Shown here in pieces: positions 52,714 through 62,647 of a stretch of 64,000 nucleotides of DNA (within the stretch, counting starts at the first letter, position 1; each line of letters opens with the position of its first letter). The translations under genes and the position numbers were made by a program. The notes under the pieces were generated by a model, which did no database searches, had not been told where the DNA came from, and worked only from the letters and a program-made list of their open reading frames with translations. Location of the stretch: contig JAUXUD010000082.1 in NCBI GenBank assembly GCA_030680835.1, positions 62,001 through 126,000 on the forward strand, read 5' to 3'. Source of the stretch: Bacteroidota bacterium (GTDB lineage Bacteria > Bacteroidota > Bacteroidia > UKL13-3).

Positions 52714-53163
52714 ATGACACTTATTAAATTTAATCCTGCAAAAGAGCTTTTTAAAGAAAGCATGTTACCATCAGAAATCAACAGCTTGTTTGATTCTTTT
52801 TTTAATGATGGTTTGGGAAAATTTGAACGCAACGTATTTTTTACCCCCAGGGCTGATGTGATTGAAAAAGAATCTCACTTTGAAGTTCAACTTGCCTTAC
52901 CCGGTTTAAAAAAGGAAGAAATTAAACTCGACATCAATAAAAACGTATTGACGGTGAGCGGTGAGCGTAAAATGAACAGCGAAAACAAAGACGACAAATT
53001 TCACATGGTTGAAAACTTCTATGGAAAGTTTTCAAGGAGTTTTACCTTACCGGAGAACATCGACCAAACTAAAATTGAAGCACAGTTAACAGATGGCATA
53101 CTGAATGTGACATTGCCAAAATCAGAATTAAAACAAAATAAGACCAGCGTCGTTATTAAATAA
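52714..53163 (+). CDS. Small heat-shock protein Hsp20/alpha-crystallin
   Basis: The 149-residue chaperone has an N-terminal arm, the alpha-crystallin domain (~45-135; RADVIEKESHFEVQLALPGLKKEEI, then NVLTVSGERK) and the conserved C-terminal GILNVTLPKSE. A strong ribosome-binding site AAAGGAGA precedes the ATG. It prevents aggregation of unfolded proteins without ATP. No CIRCE or other heat-shock operator was recognised in the 260-bp upstream gap, which is otherwise featureless. Confidence 0.95.
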   Translation: MTLIKFNPAKELFKESMLPSEINSLFDSFFNDGLGKFERNVFFTPRADVIEKESHFEVQLALPGLKKEEIKLDINKNVLTVSGERKMNSENKDDKFHMVENFYGKFSRSFTLPENIDQTKIEAQLTDGILNVTLPKSELKQNKTSVVIK

Positions 53164-53229
53164 TGTATGTCCATATCGACCAGGCTCTAAATAAGAATCA
53201 AGGGTAGCTTGAGTTTTCATAGGTTAGAA

Positions 53230-53266
53230 AGTCCCGCATCCACAAAATGGAGCGGGGCTTTTTTTT
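53230..53266 (+). terminator. Rho-independent terminator after hsp20
   Basis: AGTCCCGC...GCGGGGCT stem with an 18-base loop region containing ATCC-ACAAAAT-GGA, followed by TTTTTTTT. Confidence 0.85.
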
Positions 53267-53350
53267 GCTGTAAAAACCTGAACCTGAATTCATTTTCCCT
53301 AAGATGTTTTTACGCATTGTTAATTGCTTTTTTTATCGTGCGCAAACCTG

Positions 53351-53358
53351 TAAATTCG
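53351..53358 (+). promoter_or_regulatory. -7 promoter element for ribF
   Basis: TAAATTCG, a TAnnTTCG match, ends 10 bases before the ATG at 53369, giving a very short leader. Confidence 0.45.
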
Positions 53359-53368
53359 TAAAATTCAC

Positions 53369-54328
53369 ATGAAAGTTTATTATAGTTTAGCTGAATTTCC
53401 AAAACTCGAAAATGCAATTGTAACGCAAGGCACTTTTGATGGCGTTCATGCGGCTCATAAAGTAATCATTTCTCAGTTAAAAGATATTGCAAAAAGCACG
53501 AATGGACAAACGGTACTTATTACTTTTGATCCTCATCCAAGAACTATTTTATACCCCGATGATCATGGCCTGCATTTGCTGAGCACACTCGATGAAAAAA
53601 TAGAACTCTTGCGGGAGCAGGGCATTGACCATTTACTGGTATTGCCTTTTACCCAGGAATTTTCAAGGCTTAGTTCATTGCAGTTTATCAGGGATATTAT
53701 TGTAAATGGTATTCATACAAAATATTTGGTAATTGGATACAATCACCGATTTGGCAAAAACCGTGAAGGTAGTTTTACGCATTTGCTTGAATACGGCCCG
53801 GCATACGGATTTGAGGTAATAGAAATTGCAGAACAGGATATTGATAAAGTTTCGGTGAGTTCAACCCGCATCAGAACCGCTTTGGATGAAGGAGATGTGG
53901 CGCAGGCCAGCAGATATTTAGGCAGATTTTATTCTCTGGCAGGATTGGTTATTCATGGCAGAGAAATGGGGAAGACCCTGGGTTATCCAACTGCAAATAT
54001 CCAGGTTAGCGATCCCATTAAATTAATTCCGGCAGATGGTGTTTATGCCGTTTTTGTGTGGGTTCAGAACAAAAAATACGGGGGTATGTTAAATATAGGC
54101 AATAATCCAACCATACCCGGTAAAGGAAGAAGTATAGAAGTAAACATTTTCAATTTCAGTATGTCCATTTACAATCAAAGCATCCGCATGGAGTTTGTTG
54201 ATAAATTAAGAGACGAATTGAAATTTAATACCCTTGAAGATTTAAAAACTCAATTACATAAGGATAAATTGCACGCATTAAAATCAATCGACAGTTTATC
54301 ACTAAAATCAAATAATGAAGTTGGGTAG
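53369..54328 (+). CDS. ribF: Bifunctional riboflavin kinase / FAD synthetase
   Basis: The 319-residue enzyme makes FMN then FAD. The N-terminal FAD synthetase domain has the nucleotidyltransferase GTFDGVHAAH (21-30) and ISxSSxR-like VSSTRIR (~169-175). The C-terminal flavokinase domain has GREMGKTLGYPTANI (~198-212) and the tail LRDELKF. The end overlaps the next gene by 14 bp in a different frame, so the two are translationally coupled. Confidence 0.95.
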   Translation: MKVYYSLAEFPKLENAIVTQGTFDGVHAAHKVIISQLKDIAKSTNGQTVLITFDPHPRTILYPDDHGLHLLSTLDEKIELLREQGIDHLLVLPFTQEFSRLSSLQFIRDIIVNGIHTKYLVIGYNHRFGKNREGSFTHLLEYGPAYGFEVIEIAEQDIDKVSVSSTRIRTALDEGDVAQASRYLGRFYSLAGLVIHGREMGKTLGYPTANIQVSDPIKLIPADGVYAVFVWVQNKKYGGMLNIGNNPTIPGKGRSIEVNIFNFSMSIYNQSIRMEFVDKLRDELKFNTLEDLKTQLHKDKLHALKSIDSLSLKSNNEVG

Positions 54329-55280
54329 GTATTTATTTCTGTTATTTTTATTTGTTACTTCAATAGGTTCGCTTCGGGCGCAGGTAATTGAAGATCCTGA
54401 TTCCATTATTGTTCTTGACATTGAGGAAGAGGAAGAACTCGAAGAGGAAGCCAGTGAATACGACAGTGTAATTGTTAGTCCCAACGATAAATACTGGGAT
54501 TTTATAAGACCGCGCAATTTTTTGTTTGATACATCCTACGCACCCGCCAATAATTTTTATTCCATTTGGGATACGCTTACCATCAATCCCTACCGAATTG
54601 ATTTAAAAGCGATGAATGATACCATTCAATTGGTATTGGCCGATTATGATGATTGCTCCTTTCACCCGCCTGCCATTGGTGATGTTACTTCGTTGTTCGG
54701 TTTTAGAAATTGGGGACGAAGGCAAAAATTTCATTTCGGAACCGATATCCGGATGGAAGTGGGTGACCCTGTTTATGCGGCATTTGAGGGGGTAGTGCGG
54801 GTTGCCAAACTCAGTGCCGATTATGGTTATGTGGTTTTAATCAGGCACAATAACGGGCTCGAAACTTTGTATGCCCATTTCTCGCAGCTGCTTGCATATC
54901 CGGGACAACCGGTTAAAGGAGGCGATATAATTGGTCTTGCAGGGAGTACAGGTCGCTCAACCGGACCTCACCTGCATTTTGAAGTACGCTTTAAAGGAGA
55001 AAAAGTGGATCCAGCGCTAATCATTCATTTTCCTTCCGGCTCTTTGTTAAACGATACTTTTCGGGTTGACAAGGGTTGCTTTAAACATTTGTATGAGGTT
55101 CAGGCTGCAAAGCTTAAAGCCAAACATGTAAAAGTTCCCCGTTATGTGAAAGCGCGTAAAAACGATACCATACTTAAAATTGCCAACAGGTACAGACTCA
55201 GTCCAAAGCGGTTAAGCCGCTTAAACGGACTTAAAATGAAAGCCAAAATTAAATCGGGGAAACGAATTCGCTTACGCTAG
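54315..55280 (+). CDS. M23 peptidoglycan endopeptidase with C-terminal LysM
   Basis: The 321-residue exported protein (signal peptide ends ...SLRAQ) has an acidic linker (EEEEELEEE, ~37-46), then an M23/LytM domain. Zinc ligands are His140 and Asp144 (FHFGTD) and His221 in GPHLHFE, with His188 (YAHFS) and His219 as catalytic residues. The C-terminal LysM-like motif is NDTILKIANRYRLSPKRLSRLNGL (~284-307). It should cleave cross-links in murein during growth or division. It is translationally coupled to ribF by overlap. Confidence 0.92.
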   Translation: MKLGRYLFLLFLFVTSIGSLRAQVIEDPDSIIVLDIEEEEELEEEASEYDSVIVSPNDKYWDFIRPRNFLFDTSYAPANNFYSIWDTLTINPYRIDLKAMNDTIQLVLADYDDCSFHPPAIGDVTSLFGFRNWGRRQKFHFGTDIRMEVGDPVYAAFEGVVRVAKLSADYGYVVLIRHNNGLETLYAHFSQLLAYPGQPVKGGDIIGLAGSTGRSTGPHLHFEVRFKGEKVDPALIIHFPSGSLLNDTFRVDKGCFKHLYEVQAAKLKAKHVKVPRYVKARKNDTILKIANRYRLSPKRLSRLNGLKMKAKIKSGKRIRLR

Positions 55281-55282
55281 GG

Positions 55283-55349
55283 AATGTACGATGTACGATG
55301 TACGATGTACAATGTAATTTAATACATCGTACATTGTACATTGTACATT
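55283..55349. terminator. Inverted heptamer array between convergent genes
   Basis: The left arm is (TGTACGA)3-TGTACAA-TGTA (55283-55316) and the right arm TACATCGTACA-TTGTACA-TTGTACATT (55323-55349). The arms are complementary over about 27 bp around an ATTTAA loop, one base after the end of M23 and two bases before the lipase stop. It probably acts as a bidirectional terminator built from heptamers. Confidence 0.7.
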
Positions 55350-55351
55350 TA

Positions 55352-56452
55352 TTAATCCTTCATTCTACTTAACAGATACAAATAAGGTTCAAACTTGTGA
55401 TGGGTAAAAATCGCTTTGGGTTCATCGGGGAACAATTTATAATAACTATTGTCGGCCAGTAAGATGATTTGTTGTCCGCAGCGTGTGTAATTGCTGGTGT
55501 GTGAATAGGTGGGTTGAGGCTGATTTTGCAGTCGCTTTTTAGCTCTTTTATAAATTAACTTACCCAAATATTTTTCATGTTTCTTTTGGGCTTTGTTTAA
55601 TGGTTTTGATAATTGATTAAAGGCATGACGCATCAATAAATTTTTAGGAAATGACTGTTTTTTTATTACTGTATTTACAATTGCAAAAGGATTGGTTTTA
55701 TTAAAATCTCTTTCTGTCTGAATGGATACCGGAGCTTCCGGAACCCAGTCGGCACTGTTAATAACTGTAAAGGCCCAACCCCCATAGGTAGCAGTTTCGT
55801 AGTCGTATGCAAAATACAAATTACCGGGTTTGGGTGCGGCACTGCTGTATGTTTTAATTGTAATGGATTTTGTGAATCTGTTTTGTGCAATTAAATTTCT
55901 CAGATATGCCGTGAGTAAAATACTAATGGCACCACCCTGACTATGACCGGTAATAATAAATTGATTTATATTTTGCAGGATACAACTATCTATTTTGCTT
56001 AAGATATCACCCGATAAATAACCCAGTCCGGTAAGCCAGCCTGCATGAATGGTTGCCCTCGAATTTGTAGCCAACTGATACTTGAACAGGGATGTATCGC
56101 TAAGTCTTAAAACGCCTGTTGCAGGCAGCATGGCAGCATAAAAATTTTCCATCCAGCTATCCGCATTTTTAGTAGTTGCCCTGATGCTGATTACTGCGAT
56201 GTTATTATTATATATCCATAAATCCCAGCTGTTATCGAGCGCAATGCTTAGCGACCGGTATATTAAACGTGAAAAAGCAGGTTTGGGGATTTTGGTTTTA
56301 TAAATTGAAGTATCAACTTGTGTTACTGCAATTTTTAACAACTCGGCATACTCAGCTTTGTCAAATCCGGGTTTTAAATTTTGGGCAAATATTCGGTTTG
56401 AACCCACATTGAATAGTAAAACTAAAAAGGTTAACTGAACTATTTTTTTCAT
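55352..56452 (-). CDS. Exported lipase (class 3-like alpha/beta hydrolase)
   Basis: The 366-residue protein has a signal peptide (ends ...NRIFAQ). The lipase class 3 pattern is present: nucleophile Ser171 in ITGHSQGGAISI, preceded by an AGWLTGLGYLS region, with Asp in the NSADWVPEAP segment and a C-terminal extension ending in basic and aromatic residues. Substrate is presumably a lipid or ester in the periplasm or surroundings. It follows an esterase gene on the same strand by 8 bp, so an operon is likely. Confidence 0.8.
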   Translation of the reverse strand: MKKIVQLTFLVLLFNVGSNRIFAQNLKPGFDKAEYAELLKIAVTQVDTSIYKTKIPKPAFSRLIYRSLSIALDNSWDLWIYNNNIAVISIRATTKNADSWMENFYAAMLPATGVLRLSDTSLFKYQLATNSRATIHAGWLTGLGYLSGDILSKIDSCILQNINQFIITGHSQGGAISILLTAYLRNLIAQNRFTKSITIKTYSSAAPKPGNLYFAYDYETATYGGWAFTVINSADWVPEAPVSIQTERDFNKTNPFAIVNTVIKKQSFPKNLLMRHAFNQLSKPLNKAQKKHEKYLGKLIYKRAKKRLQNQPQPTYSHTSNYTRCGQQIILLADNSYYKLFPDEPKAIFTHHKFEPYLYLLSRMKD

Positions 56453-56460
56453 CGGCTTTT

Positions 56461-57225
56461 TTAAGTAACTATAAAGTTTAATACCGTTTCATAAAAGTCG
56501 TCAGGTTTATCGGCATGAACCCAATGCCCTGCGCCGGCTATTGTTATTAACGTTGAATTGGGAAATAATGTTTTAATCATTGTATCATCCGATTTTAAAA
56601 TATACGCAGATTTTTCGCCTTTTATAAAAAGTGTCCTTCCCAGAAAGGGTAAATTATAAAAAATTTCACGGCTCATGTCTTCGTAATTTTCATACAATAC
56701 CGGAAGATTCATTTTCCATTGAAAGCTTCCATCTGCATTACGTTCCAGATTTTTCAATAAAAACTGTCGGGTGCCATAATCCGGTAAAAACGGAAGCATG
56801 GCATCCTCAGCATCTTTTCGGGATGTGAGTTGGTTCAGTTTAACCGCAAAAAGTGCCTTAAAAACAGCATCATGACCACGCTCATAATGCTTCGGGGCAA
56901 TGTCTACTACAATCAGGTTTTCAACAATTTCGGGATGCTCCAATGCAAACTGCATAGCTACTTTTCCTCCCATCGAATGTCCGATAATAGAGATATTTGA
57001 TAGCTTATGTTCCTTTACAAATTCAAGTAAATCGGCAACCATGAAGGCAATTGAATGTGCCGGACTATGTTGTGTTTTGCCATGGTTTCGCTGATCGATG
57101 GCAAACACGTTAAAACTTTTTCCAAAACGGGTTGCCAGTGTATGCCAGTTGTCCAGTGAACCTAAAAAGCCATGTAAAATTATCAGGGATTTACCTGAAC
57201 CATATTCTTTGTAATGAAGTTTCAT
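56461..57225 (-). CDS. Alpha/beta hydrolase, esterase YbfF-like
   Basis: From the ATG at 57225 the protein has 254 residues. HGFLGSLDNW (~18-27), IDQRNHGKT (~43-51), nucleophile Ser84 in GHSMGG, and a C-terminal His in AGAGHWVHADKP are all typical of acyl-CoA/ester hydrolases like YbfF. It is cytosolic without a signal peptide. The six-codon earlier start is unlikely because it lies before the conserved MKLHYKEYGSG. Confidence 0.87.
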   Translation of the reverse strand: MKLHYKEYGSGKSLIILHGFLGSLDNWHTLATRFGKSFNVFAIDQRNHGKTQHSPAHSIAFMVADLLEFVKEHKLSNISIIGHSMGGKVAMQFALEHPEIVENLIVVDIAPKHYERGHDAVFKALFAVKLNQLTSRKDAEDAMLPFLPDYGTRQFLLKNLERNADGSFQWKMNLPVLYENYEDMSREIFYNLPFLGRTLFIKGEKSAYILKSDDTMIKTLFPNSTLITIAGAGHWVHADKPDDFYETVLNFIVT

Positions 57226-57363
57226 TTTTACTAATAATACCAACGCAAATAAAGCGCTTTACATAAAAACATGGGCATTAAATGGTTTAATTTTTATGAA
57301 GAAATTAAGAATTTGTTTAAAAGTTAATTTTTTTAATGTATAAATTGCTGAATATTAATATTA

Positions 57364-60300
57364 ATGCTTATGCTAAAAAATTACTTCATCAAAACCGTAT
57401 GCTTATCAGCATTGGTTTTTACAACAATTATTACGCAAGCCCAGTTAAATTACCCTGTTTCAAGTTTTCAAAATATTACGGGTACTTACACGGATTTGGG
57501 TACTACGGGTACTGCCATAACTGTAGCCAATTCAAATGATGCCAATTCATCAGCTATTTCAATTGGTTTTACTTTTGTATATAATGGCACGTCGTTTACC
57601 AGTTTTATTTTAAATACAAATGGTGTTATTAAGCTGGGTACAACAGCGCCATCTACAACAGCACTTTATACCGTTGCCCAAAACAGCGGGGCAGGAACAG
57701 GAGGTATATTTAATATTGCTGATGCAAATATGATTGCACCCTTTGAACTTGATCTTGTTGGAACAGCCAGCTATGAGTTTAGGTCGGCAACTACTGGGGC
57801 AGTAGGCTCAAGAGTTTGTACCATTCAATGGAAAAACGTTACTGAAAACACTACAACTCCGGCCGTGCAGTATTCGAATTTTAGTTTCCAATGCAAGTTG
57901 TATGAAAGTACCAATATAATTGAATTTGTATATGGAGCGGCAACTGCAAGTACAAATACAAGCAGTTTTAAAACAGCGCAAGTGGGTTTAAAAGGCAGCT
58001 CTACAGCAGCAATTAATATGATTTCCATTACCAAGGGTTCAACCCAGGCCTGGAACTTAGGCACTGCGTTACAGGGAAATTATACGGGGAATAATTTTAA
58101 TTATGGTAACAATGTTGGTGCCGCCAGACCCTTACCTGTTCCCGGAACTACTTTACGTTTTGTTCCCATATATGCCTCTGATATGGCTATCAGACAGGTT
58201 TATTCATTGGGGAAATTACCGGTTCCATTTGGAGTACCCCACACAGTAAAAGCAGCAATAAAAAATGCCGGTTCAACAGCGCTAACGAATGTTTATGTTA
58301 GTATTGAGGTAACAGGCACTATTAGCATTTTGGATTCTGTTTTGATTACGGGTATTAATGCAGGAATAGATACAACCATTAGTTTTCCATCTTATACACC
58401 TTCTTCAACAGGTACGAATTTTATTAAGGTTTTTGTTTCTCAGGATAACAATGTATATAACGATACAAATTATTATACACAAATAGTAAATCAGAACACG
58501 TATAATTATGCTGATCCAACAGTTGTTACTGCCGGCGGAGTTGGTTTCACGGGTGCTACGGGAGATTTTGTAGCTAAATTTCCCTACACAGGTTCAGCTT
58601 CAATCAATCAAATCGGAGTTAATTTTAGTGCAGGTGGTAATACTTTAAAAGTGGGTATTTGGGATACAACTTCGGCAGGCACTCCGGGAACATTACTTTG
58701 GTCTTCATCCTCTTTCTCTACCTTAGCAGGTTTAAATACAATTCCGGTAAGCCCGGCAGTATCAATTTCAGGTACTTTTTTCGTGGGTGTAATACAAACT
58801 GGTACTGTCAATGCAGCCTTTTCTTTTCAAAACGAATCCCCCATAAGAAAACAAACATTTTACTATACTTCACCAACCGGAGGCACCACATGGACAGATT
58901 TTTTTACCACCTCTTCAAACTTCAGGTTTATGATTGAACCCCGGTTGCAATTAGCAGATGATTTAGGTTCAACAAGCATTGAAGCACCCTGTAATGCGTT
59001 TCCTTTAGGGCAGGGAAGTATCAATCCGATTGCAACTTTTTATAATTATGGTTCAAATACACAATTTGCAATAAAGTTGCGGGCCAAAATATATAATCAA
59101 GCAGGTTCAGTTGTTTATAATGACAGTTCATCTTTATCTTTTATTTTACCATCAGTAAGTCAAACAGTAACTTTTACAAGTGTCTTTAATCCAACATTAG
59201 CGGGTACTTATACCATTAAAACATGGTCGGAGTTAATAGGTGACGGAGACAACAATAACGATACAGCTACTAAATCATTCACGGTTCAAAATCTGGTTAC
59301 AGGTGTTGGCTCTGGTGATCGCATTCAATTTGACGGAACGGATGATTATGTGATGATTCCTTATGCAGCCAATTTAAAGCCCAACACCAATTTTACGGTG
59401 GAAGCCTGGGTGCGTCCTTCCAGTGTTGTTTCTATCGGTACCCTATATTCAAAAGATTCTACAACTACGGATTCGTCTTTAACAATTTATATGGTTGGAG
59501 CCACACCTCAGGTTGTGATGCGCACAGCCAATGGTTCAGTTGCATTAATGGCGAGTTCCTCGGGCAGTTTGTTTTCATGGACGCACGTGGCGGTTACCTA
59601 TGATGGCAGCGACCTTAGAATATACGTAAACGGAGACACAGCCGGAGTGGCATCAATAACCGGATCCGTTACCTGTTTAAATGGTCCAACTTATTTGGGC
59701 AGAAGAGCAGGGGCTACATTACCGGCAAATTTAGGTCTTGAAAATTTCATGTTCTGGAATACGGTGCGAACCGAAAGCCAGATCAGACTGGGCATGCATA
59801 CAAAAGTTCCGGCCCTTTCAAGCTCCAATCTGATGGCATACCTGCGTTTTGATGAAGGTCCGGGTAATTTATACCTGGCAGATGCTTCGGGTAATTGCAA
59901 TGAGGCATTGATGAATAATTTTGATCAGGCAACCTGCTGGTTTCAAAGCTCTTTGCCTTTAGATACTACATTGGGAACTTCTATGATTTTTACCAATGAT
60001 AATTTGCAGTCGTTTGCAAACAAAAATCTGGCTTTAAAATTCAGTAACTTATCAGGTTCAGCACAGGTTGTGGCTCATTATTTTAAATATTTACCTTTGG
60101 GCTTTTTACCTGATACCGTTATTGCCACCACCCCTAAAGTGAGTCACAACAGGCATTGGGCCGTTTATAGATATGGAAGTAATTCTTACGACAGTGTAAG
60201 AGCGAGCTTTACGTTCCCATCAGGTAATTTAGGAGCTTCGGGTACTGCAGCGAGTTTATATTTAACGGTTAGAGACAATGGTGCTTCAGGTATTTGGACA

Positions 60301-60993
60301 ACAGCCCGAAATCCTGCTGATTCGCTGGATATTTTCAATCAAACGGCTCAGTTTTGGTTGCCTCAGTCCATTTCAATTAAAAAGCAATTTGGTGTAGCGA
60401 GTTCGGGTACCAGCAACCCACTGCCTGTAAAATATCTGAGTTTTGCAGGATTTAAACAACAAAGCGGAGTTAAATTAATTTGGATCACTGCAAGCGAAAT
60501 AAACAATGCACATTTTGTAATTGAACGCAGCACTGACGGCAAAAATTTTGATGCCATCGGAAAAGTTAAAGGAGCCGGAAATAGCCAGCAAAAAAATACT
60601 TATTCCTTCCTGGATATGAATGTATTCTCATTGAATGCCAATAAAATTTACTATCGTTTAAAACAATTTGATGTGGATGGCAATAACGAAAATTCCAATA
60701 CGGTTATTATTGAAATGGAAAAACAGGATGTTATTTTTGTGAATACAATTCTTCCCAATCCTTTCAGTGATAAACTTGAACTGTCCTATACAAGCAGTCA
60801 GGATTTACATATGGTTATTGAAATCATAAATATTAACGGTGAAATCATGTTTAAGAAAACAATAGATTCGGAGGCAGGTTACAGGCAAATTAACCTGGAT
60901 GAAGCCGGGGATATGCCTCATGGAGTTTACTTTATGCGTTTGCAATACAATGGTATTGTGAATATACAAAAACTGTTGAAACTGGCGAATTAA
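57364..60993 (+). CDS. Large T9SS-secreted protein with LamG domain
   Basis: The 1209-residue protein has a signal peptide (ends ...TQAQ). N-terminal beta domains contain ISIGFTFVYNG and later FAIKLRAKIYNQ. A LamG/concanavalin-like domain lies at ~655-830 (RIQFDGTDDYVMIPYA, EAWVRPSS, TYLGRRAG). C-terminal beta modules (VKLIWITASEINNAHFVIERS) and a T9SS type A sorting domain (NTILPNPFSDKLELSYTS...GVYFMRLQYNGIVNIQKLLKLAN) complete it. LamG domains bind glycans or mediate adhesion. It is a probable surface adhesin or polysaccharide-interacting protein. The ATG at 57370 is an alternative start. Confidence 0.84.
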   Translation: MLMLKNYFIKTVCLSALVFTTIITQAQLNYPVSSFQNITGTYTDLGTTGTAITVANSNDANSSAISIGFTFVYNGTSFTSFILNTNGVIKLGTTAPSTTALYTVAQNSGAGTGGIFNIADANMIAPFELDLVGTASYEFRSATTGAVGSRVCTIQWKNVTENTTTPAVQYSNFSFQCKLYESTNIIEFVYGAATASTNTSSFKTAQVGLKGSSTAAINMISITKGSTQAWNLGTALQGNYTGNNFNYGNNVGAARPLPVPGTTLRFVPIYASDMAIRQVYSLGKLPVPFGVPHTVKAAIKNAGSTALTNVYVSIEVTGTISILDSVLITGINAGIDTTISFPSYTPSSTGTNFIKVFVSQDNNVYNDTNYYTQIVNQNTYNYADPTVVTAGGVGFTGATGDFVAKFPYTGSASINQIGVNFSAGGNTLKVGIWDTTSAGTPGTLLWSSSSFSTLAGLNTIPVSPAVSISGTFFVGVIQTGTVNAAFSFQNESPIRKQTFYYTSPTGGTTWTDFFTTSSNFRFMIEPRLQLADDLGSTSIEAPCNAFPLGQGSINPIATFYNYGSNTQFAIKLRAKIYNQAGSVVYNDSSSLSFILPSVSQTVTFTSVFNPTLAGTYTIKTWSELIGDGDNNNDTATKSFTVQNLVTGVGSGDRIQFDGTDDYVMIPYAANLKPNTNFTVEAWVRPSSVVSIGTLYSKDSTTTDSSLTIYMVGATPQVVMRTANGSVALMASSSGSLFSWTHVAVTYDGSDLRIYVNGDTAGVASITGSVTCLNGPTYLGRRAGATLPANLGLENFMFWNTVRTESQIRLGMHTKVPALSSSNLMAYLRFDEGPGNLYLADASGNCNEALMNNFDQATCWFQSSLPLDTTLGTSMIFTNDNLQSFANKNLALKFSNLSGSAQVVAHYFKYLPLGFLPDTVIATTPKVSHNRHWAVYRYGSNSYDSVRASFTFPSGNLGASGTAASLYLTVRDNGASGIWTTARNPADSLDIFNQTAQFWLPQSISIKKQFGVASSGTSNPLPVKYLSFAGFKQQSGVKLIWITASEINNAHFVIERSTDGKNFDAIGKVKGAGNSQQKNTYSFLDMNVFSLNANKIYYRLKQFDVDGNNENSNTVIIEMEKQDVIFVNTILPNPFSDKLELSYTSSQDLHMVIEIININGEIMFKKTIDSEAGYRQINLDEAGDMPHGVYFMRLQYNGIVNIQKLLKLAN

Positions 60994-61036
60994 ACATTCG
61001 TTAAATTTCTTGTATTCAACATAATAATTCATTTCA

Positions 61037-61081
61037 AAATACGGCAGGGGCGATTACTATTTCGCACTTGCCGTATTTTTT
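61037..61081 (+). terminator. Rho-independent terminator after the LamG protein gene
   Basis: AAAATACGGCA is paired with TGCCGTATTTTT at the base, extended by the inner pairing of GGGCGA-like and TCGCAC-like sequences. A T-run ends the right arm. Confidence 0.75.
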
Positions 61082-61156
61082 GGATTTACATGTAAATTTC
61101 CTGACAAAAATTATGTTTATTATTTAGATTTATTACAAATAAGTCAATTAAAGCCT

Positions 61157-61164
61157 TATTTTTG
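61157..61164 (+). promoter_or_regulatory. -7 promoter element of the suf operon
   Basis: TATTTTTG, an exact TAnnTTTG match, ends 25 bases before the sufB ATG. No IscR- or SufR-like operator was recognised. Confidence 0.5.
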
Positions 61165-61189
61165 TACTTCAATAAATACTCATTTTTGC

Positions 61190-62638
61190 ATGCCTGAACC
61201 CGAATCAGATATTATAGATCAAGTAGTTAGCCAGGATTATAAGTACGGATTTTCTACCAACATTGAAATGGAAATGGCGTCCATTGGATTAAGTGAAGAA
61301 ACCGTGCGCTATATATCCAAAAAGAAAAATGAGCCGGATTGGATGCTCGAATGGCGTTTGAAGGCCTACAAACATTGGCTTAAACTGGATGAACCGAAGT
61401 GGCAAAATTTTGAATATCCAAAAATAAATTACCAGGAAATCTATTTTTACGCAGCCCCCAAAGAAAAAATAAAACTTGATAGTTTAGATCAGGTGGATCC
61501 GGAGCTTCTTAAAACGTTTGAAAAGCTGGGAATCAGCTTGCTGGAGCAAAAAAGACTTACCGGGGTAGCAGTAGATGCCGTATTTGATTCCGTTTCCATT
61601 GCCACAACATTTAAAGACCAACTCAGGGAAAAAGGAGTTATATTTTGTTCCATAAGTGAGGCATTAAAAGAACACCCCGAACTGGTGAAGAAATACATTG
61701 GATCCGTTGTTCCTCAAACCGATAATTATTTTGCCGCTTTAAACTCAGCAGTTTTCAGCGACGGTTCTTTTGTGTATATTCCAAAAGGAGTTCGCTGCCC
61801 AATGGAATTGTCGACTTATTTCAGAATTAATGCCGAGAAAACTGGTCAGTTTGAGCGCACCCTGATTATCGCCGACGAGGGCAGTTATGTTAGCTACCTG
61901 GAAGGCTGTACTGCACCCATGCGTGATGAAAATCAATTACATGCTGCGGTTGTGGAGTTGGTTGCACATGAAAAAGCTGAAATAAAATATTCAACGGTTC
62001 AAAACTGGTACCCAGGCGATAAGGAAGGAAAAGGGGGTATTTTTAATTTTGTAACCAAACGTGGATTGTGCGAAGGGGCTTTTGCCAAAATAAGCTGGAC
62101 CCAGGTTGAAACAGGTTCAGCCATTACCTGGAAATACCCGAGCTGTATTTTAAAAGGAGACCATTCGGTGGGAGAGTTTTTTTCGGTTGCTGTTACCAAT
62201 AACTGCCAGGTTGCCGATACGGGAACCAAAATGATTCATCTGGGCAAAAACACCAAAAGCAGAATTGTTTCAAAAGGTATCTCTGCAGGGAAGTCGCATA
62301 ACACGTACAGAGGTTTGGTTAAAGTGAACAAAAAAGCAATAGGGGCGCGCAATCACACCCAGTGCGACAGTATGTTAATCGGCGACCGGAGCGGAGCGCA
62401 TACATTCCCTTATATTGAGATTGGCAATAAATCGGCGCAGGTTGAACACGAGGCCAGCACTTCCAAAATAGGGGAAGACCAAATATTTTATTGCAACCAG
62501 CGGGGAATTGGAACCGAAGCAGCCATAGGCTTAATTGTTAATGGTTTTTGCAGGGAAGTGCTGAACCAATTGCCCATGGAGTTTGCTGTGGAAGCCCAAA
62601 AATTATTGGCGGTATCGTTAGAAGGAAGTGTAGGTTAG
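61190..62638 (+). CDS. sufB: Fe-S cluster assembly scaffold protein SufB
   Basis: SufB is the main scaffold of the SufBCD complex that assembles Fe-S clusters. The 482-residue protein shows [21 protein letters not shown] (~194-214), [28 protein letters not shown] and the conserved C-terminal Cys in [13 protein letters not shown]. The order sufB-sufC-sufD with gaps of 9 bp is the usual Bacteroidota operon. A terminator separates it from the upstream secreted-protein gene. Confidence 0.97.
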   Translation: MPEPESDIIDQVVSQDYKYGFSTNIEMEMASIGLSEETVRYISKKKNEPDWMLEWRLKAYKHWLKLDEPKWQNFEYPKINYQEIYFYAAPKEKIKLDSLDQVDPELLKTFEKLGISLLEQKRLTGVAVDAVFDSVSIATTFKDQLREKGVIFCSISEALKEHPELVKKYIGSVVPQTDNYFAALNSAVFSDGSFVYIPKGVRCPMELSTYFRINAEKTGQFERTLIIADEGSYVSYLEGCTAPMRDENQLHAAVVELVAHEKAEIKYSTVQNWYPGDKEGKGGIFNFVTKRGLCEGAFAKISWTQVETGSAITWKYPSCILKGDHSVGEFFSVAVTNNCQVADTGTKMIHLGKNTKSRIVSKGISAGKSHNTYRGLVKVNKKAIGARNHTQCDSMLIGDRSGAHTFPYIEIGNKSAQVEHEASTSKIGEDQIFYCNQRGIGTEAAIGLIVNGFCREVLNQLPMEFAVEAQKLLAVSLEGSVG

Positions 62639-62647
62639 AAAATAAAA

